Positions 17,131 through 57,713 of a stretch of DNA of 64,000 bases are shown one piece after another (position 1 is the first letter of the stretch; each line of letters starts with the position of its first letter). The notes beneath the pieces were generated by a model. The model saw only the letters and a program-made list of their open reading frames with translations. It had not been told where the DNA came from and did not search any database. The DNA lies in contig OU744454.1 in NCBI GenBank assembly GCA_916610825.1, positions 16,548,336 through 16,612,335 of the forward strand, in the 5' to 3' direction. The translations under genes and the position numbers were made by a program. This DNA is from Haliclystus octoradiatus. Its lineage: Eukaryota > Cnidaria > Staurozoa > Stauromedusae > Haliclystidae.

Positions 17131-20100
17131 ATGGCGACAAATCGACGGGCTTCAGGTTTGTGATTTCAAATTTTAATAATATTTAAATAATCTAATGATC
17201 GATTGTTTTGATTATCATGTTAATCATTTTTTATTAACTTTCCGTGTAGATGATACAAGGAATAACTTACGATTTTGTTTAGTTGAGATTTGATTAGATC
17301 ATTAGATTATCATGATACAGAATTCCAATTACCATATTGAAAGATCCTTTTCTCCCCGTCTATCTTTCAAAAGTTTGTACTCTTTCTGAGCCTGCTCCTG
17401 GCAGGTGATCAAGAAATAATCATGATTAAAAATATCAGATCCTCTTTTATATCACAGTTTAATTTAGACTAGGCTACCATTAAGACTGCATATAATACAT
17501 TTTTAAATAAGAAAGCTAGCCGTAGCCACAAACAGCCCAACTTAGTTAATTCGATATTTCTGCGTGCGCGACTGCGCGTATTAAATATATGAACCAAGTG
17601 TATCGCAGTGACGACACTGCCCAGGTAAATCAGTGTATTATTCGGGTTGCCTATTTATGTCTAAGAGTAAGCCTACATAGCAAATGGGTAGCCGGCCCAT
17701 AGTGGAATCCTTGTATTTGGAACGCCGGATATGTATGCCAAAGTTACGCCATGCCAAGTCAGTATTCAAGAATACGCCAAAAAGCCCAAATTTAATTGAA
17801 AACTATAGAAAAGTATTAAATTTCCACTCCAAAGAAACCAAATTGGCTTAAAATCAACTCAGTTCTACGCCGGATATATCCGGTGTACCATACATGGATT
17901 CCACTATGGTAGCCGGCTATGTTTTTATTATTTTTTATTTAAACTATAGGCCTATATCCCGGAGTATTTCTGGGTCACTCCACATCCATAGTTTATTTCA
18001 TGTATGTTACACCGGATATATCCGGCATAGAACTGAGTCGATTTTACGCCAATTTTGTTTCTTTGGCATGGAATGTAAAATGTAGCTGAATTTTCGAAAA
18101 TTTGGCGTACAAATTGTCAAATCCTGGGATTTTTCAATAATTTTCAACTAATATGTTGGCGTATTTTGGCGTTGTGTAAAATGTGTTTTTGTGTGGCATA
18201 AATATCTGACGTTTTAAGTACAAGGATTCCACTAAGGCTCCACGTCAACTCGCAAATAAAAAAACCACCACCCTCTCAGAATTTAATGAAATTTTACTAA
18301 AAGATAATGAAGTGAATATCAACTTGCAAAGATTGAATTTAGTGGATAAATAAAAAAATATAGAGCCCGCTAAAGATTACGAGATGCTTATTTAATTGCA
18401 TGGTGAAAATTTTAATTTGTGTTTGCTATCAAAATGCAATAGGCCTACAGATGGAATATATATCATTCAAAAGCTCGGACCATTTAGTTTCCATCTATGT
18501 ATGTTTCAAAGAACAAATATAATAGTATTTTTTATTAATATTTTCAAGAAAATTTTTTGGGATAATGTTAGATATCAGCCCCAAATTTGGAACCTTGCCT
18601 ACTTACAGAGAATATCGGTAATAATGTCTAGTGATTTTCCAAATTTCAACAATTGTTCTGCACTGAGAGCGTGCCAATCTTTATCCTTCTTTTGAATACA
18701 TGAATGTATCATACGAGTATAAACACAGGCTACTGTCAAATGATTTCGTATTTCTTGTGGTTCTGAAACACATTTATTATGTGTTTGTAATCCTACATGT
18801 TAATAACCAAACACAAAATTAATGTGTTTCAGAACCACAAGAAATAGGAAATCATTTGACAGTGCTGTGTTGACACTCCCCTAATAGATATGAGTAATAC
18901 GAGCTGTTTTGTCACAGGTTGTATTTGTGAATTTGTGTCTTGTTTACCCAGTAGTCTAATGCTCGATGTTGATGAGCACATCTTCTTGATTTAAATGAAT
19001 GTATATAGTACTTTGAGAATCACATAGGCATACTACATAAAATGTAAAAATTGTTACCAACGGGCTTTACGTGTGCTAATGAATGGATTTTACGACTAAT
19101 TGAGAATGATTTGTTGTTTTACTTTATTTGTTCCAATGGAGATCGCCGCTCGTTTTATTGAATTAATCGCTGATTTTATTTGAAACGCAAGAGTTGAGAT
19201 TTTGTAAAGTAGGATTATAGAATAATGCAAAAGAAAGTGGAATTAAGGTTGGCGCGCTTTTGGTACAGAAGATTTGTTGAAATTTCACGAAAATCACAAC
19301 ATTATTAGGCTACACTACTGACTGAATATGGATGTTTTCATGGTTTTCAAAGTTTTTTGTGGCTTAAAAAGTGTGTGATGATCACTTTTGTACATTTTCA
19401 TGGTGTTTTCGCAACACTTTCATGGCATTTTCATGGTTTTGATGTTGGTAATTGTTATTCTCTATATATAGGCAAGGTTTAATTTTGTTAAATTTGTGGC
19501 TCATATCTAAAATTATCCGAAAACATTTTCTTGAAAATATTAATTATAAAAAAACTGTTATATTTTGCTTTTTGAAGCATACATAGGTCTAAATGGAAAC
19601 TAAATGGTCCGAGCTTTTGAATGATACATGTTTCATCTATACTGCATCTTGCTAGCAAACACAAATCACAAAATAACATTCTCAACATGCAATTACGTAA
19701 TTATCTCGTAATCTTTAGCAGGCTCTACTCTTTCATTTTTTGACTAAATTACTTCAAATTTTGCCAATAGGATATTCACTTTATTATCTTATGGTAAAAT
19801 AACTTTCATTATCCGAAAAGGTGGTGATTTTTGTTTGCGTGTTGACGTGGAATGACCCTTCTTTGGATTCGTACATGTTGTTCTTGTGTTTACACTTTGC
19901 ACGATCGTTAGCGTACCCCTCCAAAAATGCAACCAAAGTGACGATTCTGTCTCTCACTCTTTTTCCACCACTTTGCATTTCATGTTTGTATCTCTAATAA
20001 ATCTATATTGACGGGACTGTTAGAATTGACTCACTCTATTTTTATTTTGTAATGGTAACCATATTTTTTACTATTTAGCTTTGCTCTATAATAAACTAAG

Positions 20101-20978
20101 CATTTTGCGTAAAGTATTTTATCGCTTGATTAGGAAGGGTAAAAGATGCACAGGCGCAGCAGAGAAGAATCCTTGATTATGAGACTAGAAGGAAAAGGCA
20201 AAAGCGCCAGCTTGACGCACTGGAAAGAGACAACTCTCATGATGACCCTCACGCACAACTAGATGTTTATTTTGCCAAAACCAAATTGCCAGCATTTGAC
20301 GATTCAGTAGATGGAGTAGTTTCAGCGAAGAAGAGAAAGAAAAGTAAATCAGGAGATGTGTTTAAACAGGTAAGTTAATTCAATCACACACATGCAGGAC
20401 CTGCACACAGGTAGTGTAGGCTATCTATATCTATGTATAGCCCAAGGTAATTGATCTAGTGAATTTGATGTTTGGTTTGGATTATAGAAAGCCAAGAGAT
20501 CATTTGCTGCTCTACTGGAGGAAGTGGTATGTAAATAATAATTATAACTATAATTAATATATAATTAATATGCTGATTGAATATCCCATATCTATTTATT
20601 TTATGTATCATAGCAACAAGAAAAGAAGACTGGCTTGCCATGCTATTTAAACGCTACCGTTGGCCCGTCTCAATTTCCACCTAGAAACTTCTGTGCTGTT
20701 TGTGGGTAAGATTTAATAATAATTTGTTTGATGATAATTATGTAGTGATGCATAATTAGTACTGTTATTATTATTATTATTTTCTATCCAGAAACCTTTC
20801 ACCTTATGTGTGTGTTACGTGTGGTGCTAAATATTGTGCATTGCGTTGCCTTGCGGTTCACCAAGACACAAGGTGCGTAAAACTACAGTTGAAGAAAATA
20901 ACATAACATTTTATGACACAGCTGTTGTTCAATATGTCTTATTTGTTTTCCATCAGATGTTTGAAATGGACTGCCTAG
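17131..20978 (+). CDS. ZNHIT1: Zinc finger HIT domain-containing protein 1
   Basis: ZNHIT1 (p18Hamlet) is a subunit of the SRCAP/SWR1 complex that deposits histone H2A.Z. Exons: 17131-17155, 20134-20369, 20488-20526, 20614-20705, 20792-20872, 20957-20978 (stop TAG). Together they give 164 residues (human 154). Matches: QQRRILDYETRRKRQKRQLD, ALERDNSHDDPHA, LPAFDD, a lysine-rich patch, FAALLEE, then the HIT zinc finger FCAVCG-NLSPYVCVTCGAKYC-LRCLAVHQDTRCLKW, with all eight ligands present. Start chosen at ATGGCG, the only ATG of the first exon. Intron 1 (3 kb) is enlarged by MITEs; the others are 80-120 bp. The last 22-bp exon overlaps the 3' end of the minus-strand ShKT-SDR gene. Confidence 0.95.
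17700..17906. mobile_element. Small MITE, TIR TAGTGGAATCC
   Basis: A 207-bp element starting TAGTGGAATCC and ending GGATTCCACTA, with an internal GGATATATCCGG palindrome near the right end. The similar flanks GGTAGCCGGC on both sides suggest a duplicated target, but the spacing does not give a clean duplication. It lies in ZNHIT1 intron 1. The superfamily is unknown. Confidence 0.65.
18001..18234. mobile_element. Second copy of the TAGTGGAATCC MITE, inverted and partial
   Basis: This reads as an inverted, diverged relative of the element at 17700-17906. It begins within the CCGGATATATCCGG palindrome, passes the shared word TAGAACTGAGTC and ends ACAAGGATTCCACTA at 18234. The opposite terminal repeat is missing. 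Confidence 0.55.
18240..19850. mobile_element. Long-TIR element, arms about 370 bp, unknown superfamily
   Basis: Left arm about 18240-18605 and right arm about 19480-19850 are inverted copies with termini CCACGTCAAC and GTTGACGTGG. The arms share AAAAGCTCGGACCATTTAGTTTCCAT and neighbouring blocks in opposite orientation. The short open frames in each arm are the same sequence read in opposite directions and are not genes. No target duplication was recognised. A further MITE (18732-18863) sits in the loop. Confidence 0.7.
18732..18863. mobile_element. Near-perfect palindromic MITE nested in the long-TIR element
   Basis: A 132-bp palindrome. ACTGTCAAATGATTT is mirrored by AAATCATTTGACAGT, and CTTGTGGTTCTGAAACACAT by its complement, around a loop near 18795. 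A GCT trinucleotide flanks both ends, a possible 3-bp target duplication. Confidence 0.75.
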
Positions 20979-22251
20979 CAGTTGATGTGTCAGTACTCGT
21001 CAGGCGTTCAGTTAACTCCCATAACTTCCTTCGGATCGATTCATCATCAACGATTTTGTTTGGTTTGGTTGGACTGCAGTCCTTGAGATACTTTCCGTTC
21101 CATTGACTTACGTCCTTTCTAACGGCTGCTTCTATGATTGTCTCTGATGCTTGCCGAGATGATTTACAACACAGCATCAATACACCACCTAATAGTGCTT
21201 TGAGAAAGAAACGCCCAATTGTCCGATGAAAGAGCGGGACGTTGCGTGAAAGTGATGCCATCACATATCCCGGATGTACTGACATTGACGCAAAATTAGT
21301 CCCATCGAAGCGTTGCGCAAGTTCCTTACTGAACATTGTAAGACATAGTTTACTCCTATCGTATGCAGACCAATTATTGTATGAGTTCAAACTGAGTAAA
21401 TTTTGGAAATCTAAATTACGCAAGTTTTTATGTCTCTCTGATGTGACACTGATTACCCTGCCGCCATCTTTAGAGGCTTTGATTTGATTTTGTAATAAAT
21501 TTGTTAACAAGAAATGTCCAGCATAGTTGACTTGAAAAGAGATTTCTAAATCATCCTCTGTTCTCGTTAGGGTTTCAGTAGGCGGCGTCATACTGGCGTT
21601 GTTAATCAAGACATCGATGGCTTCAAATCCTGATTCGTTTGCCATTTCATTTGCAAATTTACGAATCGATTTAAAGCTACTTAAATCCAGTTTTTTAACT
21701 TCCACTTTATCTGATTTCGCAGCTTTTGAAATCGCCACCATCGCCTTCATACCTCTTTTAGTATTTCTACAGGCAAGAATAACCCTCGCTCCACGCCACG
21801 CCAAACTAATAGCCACTTGAATTGCGATTGGTGACGTGCCTCCAGTTATAACAACAACTTTATCAACCATTCGTTCGTAGCTACTACATACGCCGCCTAT
21901 AAAATACATTCGTACTGCTACTATAGCCAAGCCAATAACAATAACGCCTAGTGCTTTCAAAGCGTACAGCAGTTGTATCTGGCCCTGTCTTACAATGGCC
22001 TTTAACGTATCATGAACTTGGCATAATTTACAACTCAATCTGCAATGGACGTGCATCCATTCTTGGTTTTTATAGCAATCTCCTTGGCGTGCCCATCTTA
22101 TACAGCGATCGTCATTATCAAAGCACCCATGGTCTGAACTCTCAGCAGACTCAATTACTGATGACATATAAAATATGAAAAATAGAAAAATGAAAACGGC
22201 TTCGCTTTGGAAGCACCTGCTGTTGTTCGCCATCTTTTTACTTGATTTCAA
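20953..22251 (-). CDS. ShKT-domain, membrane-anchored short-chain dehydrogenase/reductase
   Basis: An intronless 432-codon frame. Residues 1-37 look like a signal peptide (AVFIFLFFIFY core). A ShKT domain follows (43-77) with six cysteines spaced as in sea-anemone ShK peptides, including GDC and SCKLC. Next is one hydrophobic helix (about 96-118), then an SDR domain (130-400) resembling retinol dehydrogenases: NNAS, VTSE, YDRSK (Tyr297, Lys301). The cofactor loop reads TGGTSPIA rather than TGxxxGxG, so two of the three glycines are replaced. The topology implied is a luminal ShKT and a cytosolic SDR. The enzyme type is a family inference and the substrate is unknown; activity is doubtful with this loop. 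Start: first Met; Met7 is also possible. The stop TGA lies 1 bp past the antisense ZNHIT1 exon. It may be an old retrocopy or simply intronless. Confidence 0.85.
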   Translation of the reverse strand: MKSSKKMANNSRCFQSEAVFIFLFFIFYMSSVIESAESSDHGCFDNDDRCIRWARQGDCYKNQEWMHVHCRLSCKLCQVHDTLKAIVRQGQIQLLYALKALGVIVIGLAIVAVRMYFIGGVCSSYERMVDKVVVITGGTSPIAIQVAISLAWRGARVILACRNTKRGMKAMVAISKAAKSDKVEVKKLDLSSFKSIRKFANEMANESGFEAIDVLINNASMTPPTETLTRTEDDLEISFQVNYAGHFLLTNLLQNQIKASKDGGRVISVTSERHKNLRNLDFQNLLSLNSYNNWSAYDRSKLCLTMFSKELAQRFDGTNFASMSVHPGYVMASLSRNVPLFHRTIGRFFLKALLGGVLMLCCKSSRQASETIIEAAVRKDVSQWNGKYLKDCSPTKPNKIVDDESIRRKLWELTERLTSTDTSTARQSISNI

Positions 22252-22937
22252 ATCTTAATTCAATTTGTAACCACTTTAATAATACGATGATGTTGCTATA
22301 TTTCTGTAAATATGCTTGACAACAAAATAAGGTAGGATTAAAACTCTTCGTTATTATAGATAATATATTATGCGGCTTCTCTACTTAGTATATAGATCGG
22401 CTACTTATACGACGCTGGACATGGCTGGGACCCATGCCTTTCATTCGCTTCGCAACTGTTGCCAATGGTTACCTAAAACAAATGTTAGCGAATACTTTCC
22501 TAAAGTCGCACTCTCTCCAGTTCTCCTTTATCAATAGAAGTAATATAATACAAACTTACAATCCTAAAGAAGCTTAGTTTTTTGTTGCTACTGCTTTTAC
22601 ACTATATATTTTAATACATTACCCCACTGGTATTGATTATTATCTGCTCAGCGGTACCGTAATTAATTATATGCATGTATGTGGTGCGTCAAGTACGTGG
22701 CTGGGCGATGCTCCAAATGACGTAAATATTATGTGACGACACATTCGTTTGTCCAATCAGTTGCTAGCATTTGCTCAATCGAATCATACTTTGGCCTCTC
22801 TCCTACCCAATCTCTGTATGTCAGTCCGAAGTTCAGTGTCACAAAATTCCACAAATTTATTTCACACACACATTTACACAGTTTATTAAATTATTTCATT
22901 ACTACGCAGCAATATACCGTCCTTTGGTGGTGTAATT
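22252..22937. promoter_or_regulatory. Divergent interval between the ShKT-SDR and ACSL genes
   Basis: 686 bp of head-to-head upstream DNA. It holds an AAATGACGTAAATATTATGT stretch with a CRE-like TGACGT core near 22718. No coding sequence or repeat is evident. Confidence 0.5.
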
Positions 22938-30649
<7,712 letters not shown>

Positions 30650-31017
30650 TAATTTCCTTTGTTCGTAGATCCATGCCGCCCTCATTCATCCGTCGTTAAT
30701 TGTTATTTATTTACATCATGTCACATTCAAATGTCACATTCTGTAGTTCTGTAGCACTATCTTATCTTGACTAAGCCACGACTAAACTAACGAGTGACAC
30801 CCAGCCGAGAGAGACACAGAGGAAAACACAAGATTGTTTGTATAGCGGATTGTGTTGATAATAATTATCAAATGATTTCTCATACATGATGGTAATTATG
30901 TTGATTATACGTATTTTGATGCGTCACTTTCTTGAATGGCCGATGACATCGTTGTTGGTGCTAAATAATTAGATGAATTAAATGAAGCGTTATTCTAACT
31001 AAACATGACAACATCGT
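30650..31017. other. Convergent 3' interval, ACSL and Cys-repeat gene
   Basis: 368 bp holding the two 3' UTRs of convergent genes. No repeat or coding sequence is seen. Confidence 0.5.
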
Positions 31018-32700
31018 TTATCCTTCTGTTGAGTGCCCTGCGTTTGACTTACGTTTAATCAATTCGTAGACACGATTGGCGTGGTCTTTGCCAACACAAT
31101 GGTATGAGTTATAAGGACACGTATCGAAGTCTTTGGCAAGACATTTCGTTGATTCTCCGTCCCGTTGGTACTGTGCCACGCCCTTAATTCCTGTCCAGCA
31201 TTCCCCTGTCGTACAATGAGATGCGCCGTGATTAGTTTGGCAATGGTCGTACCTCTCTCTTAACCACTGACATACTAATCTAAATGGACCTACCGTAGAA
31301 CTGAACCCCAAATAGATCATGCCCCATCTCCATAGCCATCTCTGCGCATCTACATATCATGTAAGTCGAATATACATTCCAATTTTTCCATTCGATCAAA
31401 CGGCCATTCCAGTTCCACTCGCTGTAATCACGTTCGTTCATTGTGTAAAATGGTAGAGGTCGTGGTTCTATTCCCGTGTCATTGTAACATCCGATTGGTT
31501 GGTAGTATATATCGCATGCTACAAGAAGATAAACGAATACGGTTAGATGGTAAGAAAAACATAAGGTGTGCCACCCGCAATAAAAAATTGGACTCGTTAT
31601 TTCGGTTAATTTTGAGACGAAAATTGTAAAATCATGCAATTTTTGAAGTAGGCCTACTGTATAACAACGCTGAAGCTCCCAAATATGCAAATGGCATGCC
31701 TTTTTCCGGGCAGCATTGCCATAACTAACATAGGGTTTGGCCTTAACACTGTGTCTTATGTCTATTATATTTCGCAATATTCAATAGTAGCTTAAAAAGT
31801 GTAATTACCTGTAGGTGCGATTCTGTAGATATAGTTAGTGGTTTGCATGCCGGTACAAAGAACATCATCTTTAGCACATGGTTTGAATTGTTCGTTTAAA
31901 CATGTCCCTGACGATCCGTGTTTAAGGAAGAAGCGATGTGAGTTGAAGCTAGACCAGCATTCACCTGAACAGCAACCAAAACATAATCAATTAATTATTT
32001 TAAAATTATGGTAATTGAATGAATGATGTCGAACTAATTATATCATTACCAAAGAACTGCATGCCCATGATTCTAAAGCCTTGCTTGACAGCTTTCTTAG
32101 CGCATCTACCATCAAAAACGTCATCTACATTATTTTTACATCATACGACATGAGATGATAGCTAGATGGTGAATGGTTGACTTACGCGCATAAAAATTTT
32201 GGTAGGAATGTCGCATATTCTTTACCCCAGCCGTGTGTGTAGCCTGCGTAAGCCTTGCTAGTCTTATCCCTAGCGTTCAATATCTACAATTAATACAATA
32301 GATCGAATGAGATGGAAATGCAGCAATTATATAATCCCGTTGCTTTGTTAGCATACCTCTTTCTCCATGGCTCTGTCTACCGTTGCATCTTCGTAACAAC
32401 CAATCGGTTCGATTTTAATTTCACACTGATCAACTGTAGGTAAAGCAATATGCAATCCCTATGAAATCTTCTTACACACTGCGGCTATTGGCCCATATTA
32501 CAAACGTATAACAGGATTTGAATATGCTACTTACGCAATGTCCTGCTAATGTCTCCGTAAGAAAACTGGACTAGTGCCAGCAAAAGCAATGTTCTGTAAT
32601 GCAATGTATTTATGTACCCGTTACTATCTAAACTATATTTAAACTCAATTATCTAGCTAATATCTAAAGCAAATCATTTCAGTACTGACCTTACAAACAT
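31018..32700 (-). CDS. Secreted protein with two cysteine-rich repeats
   Basis: Exons (5' to 3', minus strand): 32700-32690, 32593-32535, 32433-32357, 32283-32186, 32105-32050, 31964-31809, 31518-31294, 31205-31018. They join in phase into 289 residues. Residues 1-15 form a signal peptide (MFVRTLLLLALVQFSYG). Two repeats follow, each with C-x8-GCY(E/N)D, then C.CA(K/E).A...G, (M/V)QF(F/Y)GECW, CL..F..C and a C.G....N..Y end, about 130 residues each. Every repeat is built from the same exon pattern, with a split inside the GECW glycine codon, so the gene grew by internal duplication. The fold resembles WSC-like or lectin-like extracellular modules known as unnamed proteins of marine invertebrates; the function is unknown. 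The last 20 residues are a basic, Cys-free tail. Confidence 0.8.
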
Positions 32701-34085
32701 GGAATTAATCATATCTGTCCGTCTTTATCCGCTGCTTCAACGACGATTTCATCTGTTAGCTTCAATATGAATGGGGCGTAGGCATTTTATAGATGGTTTT
32801 AATATTTACCAAATACAAACAGATCCGGCAGAGGAGGAACGTAAATCATTTGCTGTGTCTGTCTCCGTCGCACGAGCATTACAAGTTCTCTTGCAAACTG
32901 TGTTAGATTAAGGATACAAAGTTACACTACATTACAAATAAGATATCAATGAAATCGATTAGAATAGAACGGAGGCAATACAGCTGCTGCCGCTTCCTAT
33001 CTTCAAGACATATGCATCATATCATTTCATTACACGTCAGTAAGAGCATCGAAGACAGTGATATAGTGACAGGAAAACTGTGACTTGATCGTTATTTCAT
33101 TTCGTCAGGAAGAAATTGCCGCCTGTTTAGATACAGTGTTTGCAATTTACGTTTATTGAGGTTGGCAGTATATATACATAGTCCACAGCCGACTAATAAT
33201 AATACAGCAACGGTTGCATTAGAATGTAAGGCCATAATTTCCAAATACCACCGTGGCCCCGTCCCAATATGAATCATGGTTGCGACCTATATATTGTTGC
33301 CAAATTAATTACAATCAGCAAAGTACATGCAGCAGGCCCGTCGGAAGCAAATCTGGAATGAGGGGGGGGGGGCTTGTCGTAATTAATGAACGTATGACCC
33401 TCAATCTATGGGGTTCGCACAATTCGCGCACAAAGGCAGCAGCGTGAATTCGTGTACAGAAATACTATTTACAAGCGTAATTAATACTTATTAATAATTG
33501 ATTATTACGAAATTGTTCACTGCACAGAGTAGTTTCAATTAGTAAATTAGTTTATCACCAGTACAGAAATGTCCAGCATTGCAATATCAACCAATTCTTT
33601 GGGACTGAAGCTCCCTCTTCCGGCGTGCCTGAATGCAGTATTCTAATTCAACAGTCAACTTATATTCAGAAAATCAAGTGATATTCTTCAAGTTTTAATT
33701 CATGAAAAAAAATGACGAAAGTATGATGACGATGATGGTATCTATTGGAGGCCTCTTTTGCGTATAGTTATACCAGCGAGGCACGTCCGCCTCCTTCTCC
33801 AGTGGAGTTCCTTCTGTCATTTTGAATTGAAAAGATTGAATCGAAGCAAAAATGGTTTGGAATTAATTAAAAGCATCTTTATTTATTTATCGTGGTCCCT
33901 AATGTCCGTTAAATCTAAACGATAACATTCAACAGATAAATTTACCAATATGACCATAGATTGATTTGGATACTTTGAACGTGAATCATTCGTTCTCAGG
34001 AAGGTGTTGTTTTGGGATTATTATTGTTTAGCAAGCATTCGTTGTGGGTGATTTGAGTTTGTCATTCCACTCTTTTTTAAAGATC
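32701..34085. other. Divergent intergenic region upstream of the kinase gene
   Basis: About 1.4 kb between the start of the Cys-repeat gene and the kinase start. It contains a G run (33362-33371) and no recognisable gene; the 60-codon frames here have no recognisable similarity. The 3' end, from about 34000, is presumably kinase 5' UTR and promoter. Confidence 0.45.
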
Positions 34086-56115
<22,030 letters not shown>

Positions 56116-56305
56116 ATATTTTACAATATAATTGAGTATTGCTGTATTATAAATTACTTAGTCTTATCATGTGGTAGATTAGTATATCATGGACCCCCCA
56201 ACTGTCTTCTCAACTAGCATGTAAATCATTTTTTATTATAATTAATAATAACTATCATTATCAATCAAAACGCTATTTATTATTAGTACTGTATTGTTAT
56301 GCAAG
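56116..56305 (+). other. Kinase 3' UTR region
   Basis: AT-rich sequence right after the kinase stop. No canonical AATAAA was spotted in the first 100 bp. Confidence 0.4.
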
Positions 56306-56884
56306 TATCAGCTGCTTTCCCGGGGATCAACTCCGGGAAACCCGCGGGGACACAGGGGGATTGATTAAGATTTGCTAGAGAACATGAGCCCCTGAGGGAA
56401 GGGAATTTTCTCTGTTTTGCAAAAGCAGAAAATCCCCCGGGGGATAACCCACGGGATTTGTAATACTGTTCAGCGGCTTTTTCAAGTGTCCGCAATAATG
56501 AACACTGAATACATCTCGTTTCTTAATTCGTATTTCTCATGCGAAGCTGTTGTTTGTTGAGAAAAACTCCATTTAAAACTTTTCACTTGCCCTTTTTGAC
56601 TTTGCATGTAATCTTTTATAGTCGAACATGCCATTCTCCAAGGCATGGAATTTTGATATTTTATTAAAGTTATAACAAGTTTTGTATAATTGTGTAACTC
56701 TCTGGGTATTGTAGTTGAATATTTTGTAAGAAAATTAAAACAAATCATCATTTTCAATACTTTTTCGTCCGTGGGAGAGGAGAGATTATTGAAAATTATT
56801 GCCCCATACCCCAGGGGGTTAAATTACTTTTGCACAGGTTGTTTGCAAATCCCGGGGGTTACCCCCCGGAGAAAGCCGCTGATA
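56306..56884. mobile_element. GC-rich-ended MITE-like element
   Basis: Ends TATCAGCTGCTTTCCCGGGG and, inverted, TATCAGCGGCTTTCTCCGGG mirror each other. The outer 100 bp on each side are rich in CCCGGGGG and standard bases such as AAATCCCCCGGGGG, in sharp contrast to the AT-rich surroundings. A second TIR-like CAGCGGCTTT lies internally at 56471. No clear target duplication or coding sequence. Confidence 0.6.
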
Positions 56885-57713
56885 ACCCGCATTATTTCTT
56901 TAGTCACGTCAGTCACTACTGGATCTCATACTGAAAGCGAGACAATCAGACAATCGTGACTTTCGTGAGTTGTACACGGAGTATTACATTATATCCGCAT
57001 CTGCTCGCTTTCGTTTTCTGTCCTCAAAGTGTTATTTCGTCATCAAAATTATCTGCAGTAGCTTATTATACGAATTTTGTCTTGTTCGTTGACACTGTAA
57101 GCGTGTGTAGTACTTTAGAAAACTCCAATTAGAAAACACAAACGTTCAAGTTTTGTTTACGCATTTGAATATTTCATGTCTTGTTTGTCATGGCCGTTGT
57201 CAAGGCCTACGGTCTACCTACCACGAACCTAGTCGAAGAGTGAAGCGATTGCCCTCATGGAGATAGAACTGACGTCGTGAATAATTACACATATACTGGT
57301 TATTTTGTTATGAACATCAACGTAATGTTTCGTGTTGTGTTGTGTTGCTGTCCAAGGCGGATGATATAAACTGAAATTACCATGGGGTCATTCTTTCATG
57401 TAAGTAAAAGTCACAGGTGTGTTGACTCTATAATTTGTGACAAATTGAGCTCCAATATATGTCCAGGATAGCTAAGGAAGCATATATCAACCGTTCGTAT
57501 ATTGTTCGTTATTTTGAGTGATTTGCTTGTGGAGTCTTATCACAACCCAGTCAGCTACCTAAAACCATGATGTATTTAGGTAATTATGCAACCAATCAAT
57601 CAATAGCAGTAGCCACCACAGATAATTGTGCTGTCCATTGCTTTTCTTATTGAATATTGGTAACGTACCTACTCATGTTAGCAAGGCCATCCCAGTCCCA
57701 GTAGTATAGACAG
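56885..57713. other. Intergenic region, possible first exon of a downstream gene
   Basis: At 57382-57399 ATG GGG TCA TTC TTT CAT is followed by GTAAGT and preceded by ACC (good start context), giving a possible 6-codon first exon (MGSFFH) for a plus-strand gene continuing past the window. Nothing else was recognised. Weak. Confidence 0.3.

Noticed and set aside
18396-19688. Two similar proteins on opposite strands (IIQKLGPFSFHL)
   Set aside because: Same sequence in the two arms of an inverted-repeat element, not genes.
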